Part shown: positions 18,148-27,509 of the stretch, piece by piece
How positions within the stretch are numbered: position 1 is the first letter of the stretch
How the letters are laid out: each line of letters begins with the position of its first letter
Assembly (NCBI GenBank): GCA_016791475.1
Contig: JAEUWI010000032.1
Span: 1-64,000, forward strand
Length of the DNA stretch: 64,000 nucleotides
Direction of reading: 5' to 3'
DNA from: Candidatus Hydrogenedentota bacterium
GTDB lineage: Bacteria; Hydrogenedentota; Hydrogenedentia; Hydrogenedentales; JAEUWI01
Translations under genes and position numbers: made by a program
Notes under the pieces: model-generated
The model's input: the letters and a program-made list of their open reading frames with translations, nothing else
Databases searched by the model: none
What the model was told of the DNA's origin: nothing

Positions 18148-18173
18148 TCTGTAGTGTACCTTTAAGGAAAAGG
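18148..18173 (+). promoter_or_regulatory. Conserved promoter-like box of sigma-fusion gene 1
   Basis: CTGTAGTGTACCTTTAAGG followed by AAAAGG is identical to the sequence at 21268-21293. In both cases the box ends 25-27 bases before the ATG of a sigma-fusion gene although the flanking sequence is not conserved. Best explained as a shared promoter, possibly recognised by the encoded ECF factors themselves (inference). Confidence 0.6.
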
Positions 18174-18197
18174 CAACTCTGGAGACCCGCCCTCGCC

Positions 18198-20984
18198 ATG
18201 CCCCTGGATGACACCGCCCTGCTGGAACGCTGGAAAACCCGGCGCGATGCCGAAGCCTTCGACGAGATCGTTCGCCGATTCGCCGATCAGGTTTTCGGCA
18301 CCTGTCGGCGCATTCTGCGCAACGACGCCGACGCCGAAGAGGTGGCGCAGGAGTGTTTTCTCCTCCTCGTCCGCTCCGGCGGCGAGGTGCGCACGTCCCT
18401 CGGCGGCTGGCTCCACCGGGCGGCCACGACCCGTAGTCTGGATCGCATCCGCCACGAGGCGCGCCGTCGCGCTCGGGAATCGGCCTACGAGCGACATGCG
18501 CCGAAGGCTACCGAAGCCTCGTGGGACGACATCCAGGAGCACGTGGACGCGGCGATCAATCAATTGCCGGAATCCACGCGGGACATGATCGTGGCCCACT
18601 TCCTCGGACGCAAGACCCACGAGGAAATCGCGGAGGAACTAGGGATGAATCGCCGGGCGGTCTCCCAGCGGATCCAACGGGGCCTCGATACCATCCGGCG
18701 GGATTTTGCCCGACGCGGCATCGCCCTCTCCGCCGCCGCCCTCGGCCCGCTCCTTGCGGACAACTTTTCCTCCGCCGCGCCCCTTTCCTTAAAGGCTTCA
18801 CTGGGAAAACTCGCCATCGCCGCCGGAACTGCCGGGTCAGGCGCGGGCGGGACCGCCGCAACCACGAGCCTGATAGGGAGCCTGCTGATCATGAAAATGA
18901 AACTCGTCGCTTTGGCCCTCATAGTGGGTATGGTAGCCGGAGGCGTTTACTGGGGGATGCCCCGGGCCAACGATTCGCCAAAGTCCGATCCCATTCCTGA
19001 AATAATGTTGGCCGATAGGATGGAGCCATCCATACCCACATCAAGCGGCGAGGTCGCCAAGGCGGAGACGGTGCCGACTGCTTCGGAGAGCGATGGCGCC
19101 ATGCCCTCGTTGGAGGATTTGCTCGCCCTTTCCCAAGCCAAACTGGAGGAAGTGCTGGAACAATACCCCGAGATAGCGGACCCTGCACAGTTCGCATCCG
19201 TCTCGGGCACGGTGGTCGATACCAATGGCTATCCCATCGACGGAGCCTATGTGTACGTCATGCCTGAAAGAGGTTGGGGGAGCTTTCCGGACACCGAGGG
19301 ACGCTTAAGGTCCGCTATCAGTGGTGCGGACGGTCGCTACGCGATAGAGGGCATCGACCGCAGCGGATTCTACGCGGTCGGCGCATCGAAATATGGCTAT
19401 GCCGATCAGCGGGTGAAACCGGCCTTGGAGATAGCGCCGGGTGCTCGGAAGAGCGAGATCGACTTTGTCTTGGATTCTGGCGTCCAACTGGAAGGGGTTA
19501 TCCTCAGTAGCTCAGGCAAACCTGTGCCCAGCGCCGTGGTGCAATGCATCGGTACTGCGGCGCGCGATATGGTCTCGCTGGGCCAAGAGAATACCACCGT
19601 AACGGATACGAAGGGTGAATTTACCTTGGGCTTCCCGAAGGACCATACCGATTATGTCGCGGCCTTGCGTGTACATGCCGGGAAGAATGGCCAAGCGACT
19701 TTCGCTGGTGTTCCCATCGACAGCGGTCGGCGCGAGACACTTCGCATGATGCCACCCGCCATTATTCAGGGGACGCTTACATCGGATAGGGGAGAGCCTG
19801 TTCCCCATGGCCGTATCTCATTCGGAGGCCAGAGGAAAATCTCCGCGGCACCCGACGATCCGCCGGGGACGTGGGGAATGCCGCTTTCTTCGGGATTCTT
19901 TACCGCGCAATGCGATTCGGAAGGTCGGTACGCCGTCGCGGTGGACGCCGGGATCGAGTTCCGCGCGCAAGTCGGGGACGAGAATATTCGGATGACTATG
20001 AAACGTCCACTTGTCGCCGCGCTGGCATCGGGCGAAATTCGCGCCTACGACGTAACTGTGGCCACCATGACAATCCAGATAAAAGGCAAAATTCTCGGGC
20101 AGCAGTCCGGCATTCCTGTTGATGTGCTTGGCGGCTTTCGTGTTTCGGTCGTCACCGACACAGCCATTCACATGGATGCGCAGACCCATTCCGCTTTCTC
20201 GCTCTCATTTCCTTTGGCGGAAGGACGCTACCAGTTGCAGGCGCGTTACGAGTTCAATGATTTTGCAGCGGGCCCCCGCTCGGAACCCGTTGACTTGTCG
20301 TCTGATGGTAAAAACTACATTGAGCTTGTCGTACCTGATCCCCAGGTCTTTACCCTCCGCGCCGTGGATGGAAACGGGAACCCCGTCGAAGGTGCGCGCG
20401 TGAATGTTATGACCAGCACCATCGAGAACTATCAGACCAACGAGCTGACCAACGCAGATGGCCGCATCGACGGTCCCATCACTATGCCGCCCGATTGCGG
20501 TGCCCGCCTGTGGCTTGAAAAACCCGGCTACGCCCCGGCTTGGGGCGCGATCCACGAAAATCAGAGCCCCGGCACGATTCAGGCCGAGGACTTGATCGTG
20601 CTCACGGCGAGTGCGGGCTTTGAAGGGGAACTCGCGGACGCGGAGGGCAACCCCGTCGCGAACGCGGAATTGAGCATCACGCTCACCAGCCCACGAGGCC
20701 AGAGCTGGCCACTCGAAACGACAACGGATGGCGAAGGGCACTTCACCGTGGTGGATCAGGCCCCGGCCGAAGTCGTGGACATCGAAATTGTGATCAAGCC
20801 GCAACCTGGCCCGGTGGAGTTTCGCGTGGGAAATGATGTGGTCACCCTTCCAAGCCCAATTGGAAGCGAGCCTTTCGAGCCCGATCTTCGGGTCTGGAGC
20901 GCGGAGCAGATCGCGCTGGAGGCCAAGACGATCACCGACCTGGGGAATATGTCGCTGGTCGAGGAGGGGCCGCAAGATGAATAG
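18198..20984 (+). CDS. ECF sigma factor fused to carboxypeptidase-regulatory-like repeats (1)
   Basis: A 928-residue protein starting at MPLDDTA. Residues ~1-95 are sigma70 region 2 (EIVRRFADQVFGTCRRILRN, DAEEVAQECFLLLV) and ~120-175 region 4 with a helix-turn-helix (THEEIAEELGMNRRAVSQRI). A Gly/Ala-rich linker with LSLKASLGKLAIAAG leads to one membrane helix (~235-254, LVALALIVGMVAGGVYWG). The remaining ~670 residues hold at least five CarboxypepD_reg/CnaB-like beta modules, each opening with G-x-V-x-D-x-x-G-x-P-V (about 333, 430, 521, 723, 808). Predicted topology: sigma domain inside, repeats outside. ECF factors with C-terminal extensions are known in Planctomycetes; regulation by proteolytic release or by outside binding is inference. 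Confidence 0.85.
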   Translation: MPLDDTALLERWKTRRDAEAFDEIVRRFADQVFGTCRRILRNDADAEEVAQECFLLLVRSGGEVRTSLGGWLHRAATTRSLDRIRHEARRRARESAYERHAPKATEASWDDIQEHVDAAINQLPESTRDMIVAHFLGRKTHEEIAEELGMNRRAVSQRIQRGLDTIRRDFARRGIALSAAALGPLLADNFSSAAPLSLKASLGKLAIAAGTAGSGAGGTAATTSLIGSLLIMKMKLVALALIVGMVAGGVYWGMPRANDSPKSDPIPEIMLADRMEPSIPTSSGEVAKAETVPTASESDGAMPSLEDLLALSQAKLEEVLEQYPEIADPAQFASVSGTVVDTNGYPIDGAYVYVMPERGWGSFPDTEGRLRSAISGADGRYAIEGIDRSGFYAVGASKYGYADQRVKPALEIAPGARKSEIDFVLDSGVQLEGVILSSSGKPVPSAVVQCIGTAARDMVSLGQENTTVTDTKGEFTLGFPKDHTDYVAALRVHAGKNGQATFAGVPIDSGRRETLRMMPPAIIQGTLTSDRGEPVPHGRISFGGQRKISAAPDDPPGTWGMPLSSGFFTAQCDSEGRYAVAVDAGIEFRAQVGDENIRMTMKRPLVAALASGEIRAYDVTVATMTIQIKGKILGQQSGIPVDVLGGFRVSVVTDTAIHMDAQTHSAFSLSFPLAEGRYQLQARYEFNDFAAGPRSEPVDLSSDGKNYIELVVPDPQVFTLRAVDGNGNPVEGARVNVMTSTIENYQTNELTNADGRIDGPITMPPDCGARLWLEKPGYAPAWGAIHENQSPGTIQAEDLIVLTASAGFEGELADAEGNPVANAELSITLTSPRGQSWPLETTTDGEGHFTVVDQAPAEVVDIEIVIKPQPGPVEFRVGNDVVTLPSPIGSEPFEPDLRVWSAEQIALEAKTITDLGNMSLVEEGPQDE

Positions 20985-21000
20985 GGAGGGGCCGAATAGA

Positions 21001-21181
21001 GGATCTCGGACATTCCTGTCCGAGGCAAAACGCACGCTGATATCGACGAGGCCCGGCGAACTTGTCCAGTGATCCCGCCTTGCCAAAGTTGTGACTTCTG
21101 ATGCTTCAGGCTTGCTCGCACACAGCGAATGCGTCTTCTTGCCCAAGCGCGCTCTGCCTCGGACAAGAATGTCCAAGATCC
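21001..21181. repeat. ~180-bp element with 33-base terminal inverted repeats
   Basis: Bases 21001-21033 and the complement of 21149-21181 match at 29 of 33 positions (core CTCGGACA.GAATGTCC, GGATCTCGG start). The element fills most of the 332-base gap between the two sigma-fusion genes, contains no gene, and is built like a MITE or a large palindromic repeat. Confidence 0.7.
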
Positions 21182-21267
21182 GTTGTGCCGCGAAGTCCAA
21201 TGTACGTCCATCTGCTCAAATTTGCGGTCCCCCGAAATTTCCCCTTCCCAAATCGTCTCCGGCTGCA

Positions 21268-21293
21268 ACTGTAGTGTACCTTTAAGGAAAAGG
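21268..21293 (+). promoter_or_regulatory. Conserved promoter-like box of sigma-fusion gene 2
   Basis: Same sequence as at 18148-18173, ending about 24 bases before the ATG at 21317. It follows the inverted-repeat element, so the second gene has its own promoter rather than depending on read-through. Confidence 0.6.
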
Positions 21294-21316
21294 GCACAAG
21301 GAGCGCCACACCCGCC

Positions 21317-24025
21317 ATGCCAATCGATGACGCCACGCTGCTGGAACGCTGGACCACGCGCCGGGACGCGGAAGCCTTCAACGAGATCGTTGAGCGCTTT
21401 GCGGACCAGGTCTATGGCACGTGCAAGCGTATCCTCCGCAACGACGCCGACGCCGAGGATGCGGCACAGGAGTGCTTTCTTCTGCTGGTGCGCGCGGGGG
21501 GCGGCGTCCGATCATCGCTGGGCGGCTGGCTCCATGGCGCGGCCACGAATCTTTGCCGGGACCGCATCCGCCGGGAGATCAATCGCCGTGCGCGTGAATC
21601 GGCCTACAGCGCTGCCGTGCCGAAGGCGACCGAGACCACGTGGGACGACATCCAGACGCATGTGGACGCGGCGATTGACGCGTTGCCCGGGGCAACGCGC
21701 GACGCGATTGTGGCCCACTTTCTCGGGCGGCGCACCCACGCGGAGATCGCCGCCGATCTACGCATCGGTCGGCGCGCGGTCACCTACCGCATCCAGGGCG
21801 GCCTCGACGCCATCCGTCGCGATCTTGCGCGGAAGGGCGTCACCCTCTCCGCCGCTGCGCTTGGGCCGCTCTTCGCGGCGAACGCCTCCACCGCACCCCT
21901 TTCCTTAAAGGCTTCATTGGGAAAACTCGCCATCGCCGCCGGGACCACCGGTAGCGCTGGCACCGTCACAACCACAAGCCTGATAGGAAGCCTGCTGATC
22001 ATGAAAACGAAAATCTCCATTGCCGCCATTGTCCTCGCGCTCCTCGGTGTGGGTGTCTATGTGGCTTCCACGCGACATGAGCCCGTTGTAGAGGTGCCAA
22101 ACCCTCAGGCCATTGCGGAGCCCACAATCCCGACCGCCATCGCAGCGGTGCCCGAAGCCGAGCCCGCACCGGCACCGGTGGAACCGACCGCGACACCGGC
22201 CGATGTAACTGGTGAGACTTCGGAGCTGGACGATTTGCTCGCCCTCTCTCACAGTGTGTTGGACGATGCGATGCGGCTTTATCCACGGATAGAAAAGCCC
22301 GAGGACTACGCTTCGATATCGGGCTCGGTGGTGGATCAGGCGGGGTATCCCGTTCCCAATGCGACGGTGGCGCTGACCCCATCGAGTTCGTGGGGCCGTC
22401 TCCCCGGTGCCAGTGATCTATCCCGCGTCGTAAGCACGAATGCGGACGGAACCTACACAATTGACGCTATCGACCATGGGGGAAGCTTCTGGGTGGCCGC
22501 GTCCAAGCCGGGCTATGCGGACGTGGCGCGAGGCGAGTCCTCCAGTGCGCCCATCGACATCGCCGCGGGAAAAAGTGCGGCGGGTATCGACTTCACCCTG
22601 TCCACCGGCCCCACGATTGAGGGGCGGCTCTTGACTGCGGCGGGCGAACCGGTGTCCGATGGCCTGTTGCAGACGCTATGCCTGACCGGGCCCAGTAGCG
22701 GTTCCATGATCCAGAACATTTCAGCCCGAACTGATGCGTCGGGTTATTTCACGATGGGTTTCGACGAAAAGTCCCGTGGTATGGTCGTGGCTCTGCGTGC
22801 CCAGTCGCCGCTCCATGGCGCGGCAACTTTTCCCACCGTGTCGGTGCTGGACGACCATGCCATCGAACTCCGCCTCTCGGCCCCCGCCATCATTCAAGGT
22901 ACGGTGAAATACAAGACTGGCGCGCCTGTGCCCGGTGCGGTTCTCAACTTCTACGGCAGCAAGCGCGTTGACGTGGCACAGGCGGACGGTGTCGATCCCT
23001 GGCGGAATCCGTCGAGTGCGGGTTATTTCAGCGCACGATGCGACATCAAGGGACAGTATGCCGTCACTGTGGACGCGGGGCTGGATTTCGAGGCGGATGT
23101 CAGTACCAATGCGATGAGGCAAACCGGAAAGCGCGAGAATCTGGCCGCGTTGGCCCCTGGGGAATCGAGAACTTTCAACCCCACCGTGGAATCGGATATG
23201 GCGACCGTACAGGCCACCGTCGTGGGCACGCCTACCGGAAAACCCTTTGAAGTGTATGTGCCTTTCACCGTCGTGGCACAGCGTGACGGCGAGGATATCG
23301 CCTACGGCCAGCACGATGGGCCCAATGCGGTGAAGCTCTTGTTGGCGGGCAAGGCCAGCACGTACACGTTTCAAGCGCGCTACATGTTCAATCTGGACGT
23401 GAAGGGCGATCCCTCAAAGCCCTATGACCTTGCACCAGGCGACCATATTGATATCGAGGTTAATCTTCCAGATCCTCAGCGTTTCGCCGTGCGCGCCGTT
23501 GATTCCGCCGGAAACCCCGTCGCGGGTGCCGCACTGCATTACATCACCACAACGACCGGCACCTTCGATCCCCGAATTCTGACGAATGACGATGGGCGCG
23601 CGGACCGTATTTTGCTGATGCCACCCGATTGCGGCGCACGCATCTGGCTCGAAAAGCCGGGCTACGCCAACGCCTGGGGCACACTTTTTGAAGATCAAAG
23701 CGCGGGCACCGTCCACCCCGAAGATGTGATCGTGTTTTCCTCCGGCGCGGGCTTTGAGGGGGTCCTTTCCGATTCGGAAGACAAGATCCTTTCGGATGTC
23801 GTGCTGAAGATTACCGTCTCCAACACCGACGGGCAGTCCTGGCCGCTCCAATCGACCACGGACGCTGAAGGCCGTTTTACCATCGTCGATCAAGCTCCTG
23901 CCGAAGTGGTGGATATCGCAATTTCCCGTCAGGACGGTGAAGGCGGAATCTGGAGCGCCGAACAAATCACGTTGGAGGCCAACGCAATCACCGCGCTGGG
24001 AACGCTCAAGCTGGTTGAGGAATAG
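21317..24025 (+). CDS. ECF sigma factor fused to carboxypeptidase-regulatory-like repeats (2)
   Basis: A 902-residue paralogue of the preceding sigma fusion. Sigma region 2 (EIVERFADQVYGTCKRILRN, DAEDAAQECFLLLV) and region 4 (THAEIAADLRIGRRAVTYRI) are almost superimposable on gene 1. The Gly/Ala linker with LSLKASLGKLAIAAG and a membrane helix (~232-250, ISIAAIVLALLGVGVYVAS) follow. The outside part is less similar but keeps repeated beta modules such as SISGSVVDQAGYPVPNATV and VRAVDSAGNPVAGA, and a shared C-terminal block ending QITLEANAITALG. A tandem duplication with faster change in the outer part fits the pattern. No separate anti-sigma gene is next to either copy. Confidence 0.85.
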   Translation: MPIDDATLLERWTTRRDAEAFNEIVERFADQVYGTCKRILRNDADAEDAAQECFLLLVRAGGGVRSSLGGWLHGAATNLCRDRIRREINRRARESAYSAAVPKATETTWDDIQTHVDAAIDALPGATRDAIVAHFLGRRTHAEIAADLRIGRRAVTYRIQGGLDAIRRDLARKGVTLSAAALGPLFAANASTAPLSLKASLGKLAIAAGTTGSAGTVTTTSLIGSLLIMKTKISIAAIVLALLGVGVYVASTRHEPVVEVPNPQAIAEPTIPTAIAAVPEAEPAPAPVEPTATPADVTGETSELDDLLALSHSVLDDAMRLYPRIEKPEDYASISGSVVDQAGYPVPNATVALTPSSSWGRLPGASDLSRVVSTNADGTYTIDAIDHGGSFWVAASKPGYADVARGESSSAPIDIAAGKSAAGIDFTLSTGPTIEGRLLTAAGEPVSDGLLQTLCLTGPSSGSMIQNISARTDASGYFTMGFDEKSRGMVVALRAQSPLHGAATFPTVSVLDDHAIELRLSAPAIIQGTVKYKTGAPVPGAVLNFYGSKRVDVAQADGVDPWRNPSSAGYFSARCDIKGQYAVTVDAGLDFEADVSTNAMRQTGKRENLAALAPGESRTFNPTVESDMATVQATVVGTPTGKPFEVYVPFTVVAQRDGEDIAYGQHDGPNAVKLLLAGKASTYTFQARYMFNLDVKGDPSKPYDLAPGDHIDIEVNLPDPQRFAVRAVDSAGNPVAGAALHYITTTTGTFDPRILTNDDGRADRILLMPPDCGARIWLEKPGYANAWGTLFEDQSAGTVHPEDVIVFSSGAGFEGVLSDSEDKILSDVVLKITVSNTDGQSWPLQSTTDAEGRFTIVDQAPAEVVDIAISRQDGEGGIWSAEQITLEANAITALGTLKLVEE

Positions 24026-24064
24026 CGCGTTGACTGAGTGCTTTAATCGCCCCCAAACGCGTAT

Positions 24065-25273
24065 TCACACCCGCCCCGCCGCGCGGTACATCGCCACGAT
24101 CTTGTCTCCGGGGATCTCGGCGAGGAGGTTGTGGATAGCGGCGAAGACGTAGCCGCCATCCTGGCGGAGGCAGGACACCACTTCGTTGACTTCCTGTTCC
24201 ACTTCTTCCAGAGTGCCGAGGGGGAGGGTTTTCTGGGTCTGAACGCCCCCGCCCCAGAGGGCCATGCGGCCCCGGGTCTTGTCTTTCCAGGCGCGGTAGC
24301 CTTCGCTTCCGGCGGTCCACTGGACGGGGTTGATGACGTCGAAGCCGCTTTCGATGAAGTCGTCGAGGAGTTCGAAGACGGCGCCGCAGGTGTGGAGGAA
24401 GGTCTTGACGCCGGGGGCGTGCCGGTGGACGGTGTCATTCATCCGCTGGTAGCTGGGCTTGAACAGATCGCGGTAGGTCTGGGGCGAGGCGATGCAACTG
24501 TTCTGGGTGCCCCAGTCGTCGGAGGTGACGTGGTACAGGTCGATGAAGGAGTGGACTTCGTCGAGCACCGCGGCGATCTGGCCGAGGATTTCGGTGGTAA
24601 CGGCGTCGTGGAACTCGGCCACGTAGTCGGGCTCGGTGAGGCAGAGCAGGGGAAACATGCCGATACCGGTGTAGCTCCCGATGCCGATGGGGCAGCCGGG
24701 CCCGGCGAAGAGGATGGCGCGGTCGGTGGATTCCCGGGCGCGCCGGCAATGGTCCCGAAGCGCGGCGAGATCCCGGTCGCTCGGGCGGCTGCGCACGAGG
24801 GTGTCGACCACTTCGCGAAGGTCCGGACGGGGAATTTCTCCCATCAGTGACACAGGCTGTCCGCCGTGCTCGTGTTCGAAGACGTGTGCGGCCGGGGGCA
24901 TGGTCCGGTCTCCCTGCACGATGGTGCCGTCGGGCTGCACGCGGAAATCGTCAGGGTGGCGCACCAGGGCGGGCAGTCGTCCATTGAAGTCATAGGGTCG
25001 CCAGAGGTCGGGCTGGGGATAGGCGTTGCCGAGGTCCATGCGGACGGTGGCCACGTCGCAATCCAGCGCGTCGAGCACGTCAATGTCGGGCAGGGCGAGC
25101 ATCTGGCCGGTATCGTGCACGCGGGGCAGGCGGGGCGGGAGTCCTAATGCGGCCACGAGACTTGGATAGGCAAAGCAACTGATGCCCGAGGAGTCCATGC
25201 CGCCGAGGTCCATGGGGACGCGGTCGGTTTCCTGGAAGTTTAATGCGGCGAGGACACGTTCTCTTCTGGTCAT
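24065..25273 (-). CDS. Uroporphyrinogen decarboxylase (UROD)-family protein
   Basis: A 402-residue TIM-barrel protein of the URO-D superfamily. The start MTRRERVLAALNFQETDRVPMD is the classic opening of the MtaA/CmuA-like branch. The late motif FLHTCGAVFELLDDFIESG holds the His and Cys that bind zinc in the methyltransferases, and DVINPVQW follows. Length and motifs point to a corrinoid methyltransferase-like or uncharacterised branch rather than to the haem enzyme HemE. GGAGAG precedes the ATG. No corrinoid protein gene is adjacent, so its methyl donor or partner cannot be named. It converges with sigma-fusion gene 2. Confidence 0.85.
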   Translation of the reverse strand: MTRRERVLAALNFQETDRVPMDLGGMDSSGISCFAYPSLVAALGLPPRLPRVHDTGQMLALPDIDVLDALDCDVATVRMDLGNAYPQPDLWRPYDFNGRLPALVRHPDDFRVQPDGTIVQGDRTMPPAAHVFEHEHGGQPVSLMGEIPRPDLREVVDTLVRSRPSDRDLAALRDHCRRARESTDRAILFAGPGCPIGIGSYTGIGMFPLLCLTEPDYVAEFHDAVTTEILGQIAAVLDEVHSFIDLYHVTSDDWGTQNSCIASPQTYRDLFKPSYQRMNDTVHRHAPGVKTFLHTCGAVFELLDDFIESGFDVINPVQWTAGSEGYRAWKDKTRGRMALWGGGVQTQKTLPLGTLEEVEQEVNEVVSCLRQDGGYVFAAIHNLLAEIPGDKIVAMYRAAGRV

Positions 25274-25467
25274 GGTGGGAATCTCTCCAGCCCCCTGAAT
25301 GCGATGCGGGCGGCATCGCCTCGTTATGGTTGCGGAAAGGGCGGCGGCGAATCAAGCGGGGCGTTCCGGCACGGGGCTCTTCAAGCGCCGAGTACTGGAT
25401 GAGGTGATGGTGATGTATGCAAGCGCGGTGGACGATTGGTTTTCAGCGTTCCGAAATCCAAGGGCAA

Positions 25468-26343
25468 TCAGCGAGCATCCTTCTCGTCGTGTGGCTCGAA
25501 CGACTCTGTGCGTTTCGGAAGTTTCTTTTCTTCCGACGTCAACCGGCGTTCTATTTTCTTCAGATCCTCCGAGGGGGGCAGATTCTCCGGCACAATCTTT
25601 CGATCAAGAAGCAACTTGCGCACATCTTTGTTGTTCTTGGTATGCTCCGCCGTGATCTTCGGCTCGGTTCGCAGATCGTCGCGTTTGATGTTGAAATTCG
25701 TGATTTCGTTGGCAAAGTCTTTCGCTTTGATGGTGATTGCGGGCAAGAAATCCGCCAGTGCACGGCCCTTCGAGACGCCAAGGCGTTTCTTCATATCGTT
25801 GGTCGTATTGCCGCCGAATAACGCCATGTCTCCCTTGCTCCGAATGCGCGCGAAGCTCTGCCCGTCTCGCAAGCGTTCAAATATTATACCCGAGAGCTCT
25901 CGTTCGGATTGGGTCAGTTTCTTCCGCGCGCTGAGGCGCTCGACTTCGGCCAGTCGCTTTTCGATTACTTCCTGTTTGCGCGTTTGTACGGCAAAGTAGG
26001 TTTGCGCAAAGGCCACCGGGGCCTTGGTGGAATCGCCATTCTGCGCGATGAGGTAGCAGGCATAGCGGGTCAACATGATGTCGTCCACATCGCGCTGAGC
26101 ACCTGAACCTATGTTCACCATTGTGCGCACGCGCGCAAAATGGTCCTCCGCAGGATAACCCGACATCTCACAGGCTTTTACCGCTTTTTCGACCACCGGC
26201 TCAAAGTTTCTCCAAGTCCGGTAACCCAACAAGGGGAGAAGATCGCGGGCCATCCAGAATTCGATATCAGAGTCGTCGTCACGCCTTACTATTTCCTCGA
26301 ACTCGGCATGAAGCTCAACTATCTTCTCTCGTTTCATCTCCAT
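25468..26343 (-). CDS. dinD: DNA-damage-inducible protein D (DinD-like)
   Basis: A 291-residue protein. The N-terminal half is a BRO-N-type domain (DIEFWMARDLLPLLGYRTWRNF), followed by the block DIMLTRYACYLIAQNGDSTKAPVAFAQTYFA that is highly typical of DinD. In E. coli DinD is SOS-induced and binds/inhibits RecA filaments. No LexA box was seen upstream here, so SOS control is not shown. Such genes spread by horizontal transfer and often stand alone, as this one does. Confidence 0.85.
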   Translation of the reverse strand: MEMKREKIVELHAEFEEIVRRDDDSDIEFWMARDLLPLLGYRTWRNFEPVVEKAVKACEMSGYPAEDHFARVRTMVNIGSGAQRDVDDIMLTRYACYLIAQNGDSTKAPVAFAQTYFAVQTRKQEVIEKRLAEVERLSARKKLTQSERELSGIIFERLRDGQSFARIRSKGDMALFGGNTTNDMKKRLGVSKGRALADFLPAITIKAKDFANEITNFNIKRDDLRTEPKITAEHTKNNKDVRKLLLDRKIVPENLPPSEDLKKIERRLTSEEKKLPKRTESFEPHDEKDAR

Positions 26344-26488
26344 ACCCTCGTCACTTGCTCTGTTAATGGGTCGACAGGGATCGTGCCTGTTTCCGAAACT
26401 TCCAACTGCCGCGAAGTTTCACATTGTCATCGACGCACAAAGGCCATCACTTGCCCTTGAATGCCCATTATCACTCCCTGCCCGTCCA

Positions 26489-26519
26489 TTGGACAAGCCC
26501 GCGAGGACCGCGTTAAAAT
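26489..26519 (+). promoter_or_regulatory. Possible promoter of the ABC exporter operon
   Basis: TTGGAC and TTAAAA/TAAAAT are separated by 18-19 bases, about 50 bases before the GTG start at 26568. The spacing is slightly long. Confidence 0.4.
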
Positions 26520-26567
26520 CCGCGTTGGAGCAGAAACGTTCACCACCCTGTTGAGGAGCCTTTGTGT

Positions 26568-27509
26568 GTGAGTGCCATTGTTACCACGAATCTGACGAAG
26601 ATATACAAGGAAGTCGGCAAGGCGGCCGTGAAGTCGCTGGACGGGCTCACCCTGACGATCGAGCAGAATGAGGTCTACGGATTTCTGGGCCGAAATGGCG
26701 CGGGTAAAACCACGACCATCAAGATCCTCTGCGGTCTCATCAAGCCGAGTTCGGGCGACGCGGCGGTCTTTGGTCAAGACGTGCGCACGCCCCAGGCGCG
26801 ACGCCTGCTGGGCTATCTGCCGGAGCAGCCCTACTTCTACGAGTACCTCACGCCCCGGGAAACCATCGATTTCTATGGGAAATTGCAGAAGCTGAGTCCG
26901 GCCGAGCGGGACAAACAATGGGACAAGCTTTCCGAATTGCTGGACCTGCGGGAAATCGCGGGGCAGCGGATCAAGGGCTTTTCCAAGGGCATGCGCCAGC
27001 GGATCGGCTTCGCCGTGGCGCTGGTGGGTGACCCGCCCCTGCTGATTCTGGATGAGCCCATGAGCGGGCTGGACCCCATCGGTCGTCGGATGATCCGCGA
27101 CCTCATCATGCGCTGCCGTGATGAAAAGAAGACGATTTTCTTCAGCTCCCACGTCATGGGCGATGTGGAGCAGATTTGTGATCGGGTCAGCATCCTGGTA
27201 AAGGGCCGACTGACCCACCGGGGCCGTATCGACGAGCTTCTGGCGCAGAATATCAAGGCGGTGGAAGTTATTGCGGCGGATCTGAGCGATGCGGTCCGCG
27301 CCGAGTTGGCGGGCCTCGCGGAGTCGCACCGGCGTCTGGACGAGCAGGATATTTTTACCTTCAAGGATCAGCCCACGGCCAACGACGCCGTCCGGCGTAT
27401 TCACGGGCAGTCGGGCCGTCTGGTGGAATTCTCGCCCGTGCGCGAATCGTTGGAAGACTTTTTCCTCAGGCAGCAGGGGGCCGCTCCCGTGAAAGAAAGG
27501 GCGGTCTGA
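26568..27509 (+). CDS. ABC-2 type exporter, ATP-binding protein
   Basis: About 313 residues from the GTG at 26568, chosen because GAGGAG lies 9 bases upstream; in-frame TTG at 26562 is too close to it. Walker A GRNGAGKTT (about 41), ABC signature FSKGMRQR (about 139), Walker B LLILDEP (about 157) and the H-loop FFSSHV are intact. The C-terminal extension resembles those of drug or polysaccharide exporters (CcmA/NatA-like). The stop overlaps the ATG of the permease gene (TGATG), so the two are translated together; the pumped substrate is unknown. Confidence 0.92.
   Translation: MSAIVTTNLTKIYKEVGKAAVKSLDGLTLTIEQNEVYGFLGRNGAGKTTTIKILCGLIKPSSGDAAVFGQDVRTPQARRLLGYLPEQPYFYEYLTPRETIDFYGKLQKLSPAERDKQWDKLSELLDLREIAGQRIKGFSKGMRQRIGFAVALVGDPPLLILDEPMSGLDPIGRRMIRDLIMRCRDEKKTIFFSSHVMGDVEQICDRVSILVKGRLTHRGRIDELLAQNIKAVEVIAADLSDAVRAELAGLAESHRRLDEQDIFTFKDQPTANDAVRRIHGQSGRLVEFSPVRESLEDFFLRQQGAAPVKERAV

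Noticed and set aside
26344-26400. LexA (SOS) box upstream of dinD
   Set aside because: No CTG-N10-CAG or GAAC-N4-GTTC type site was found, so SOS control could not be supported.
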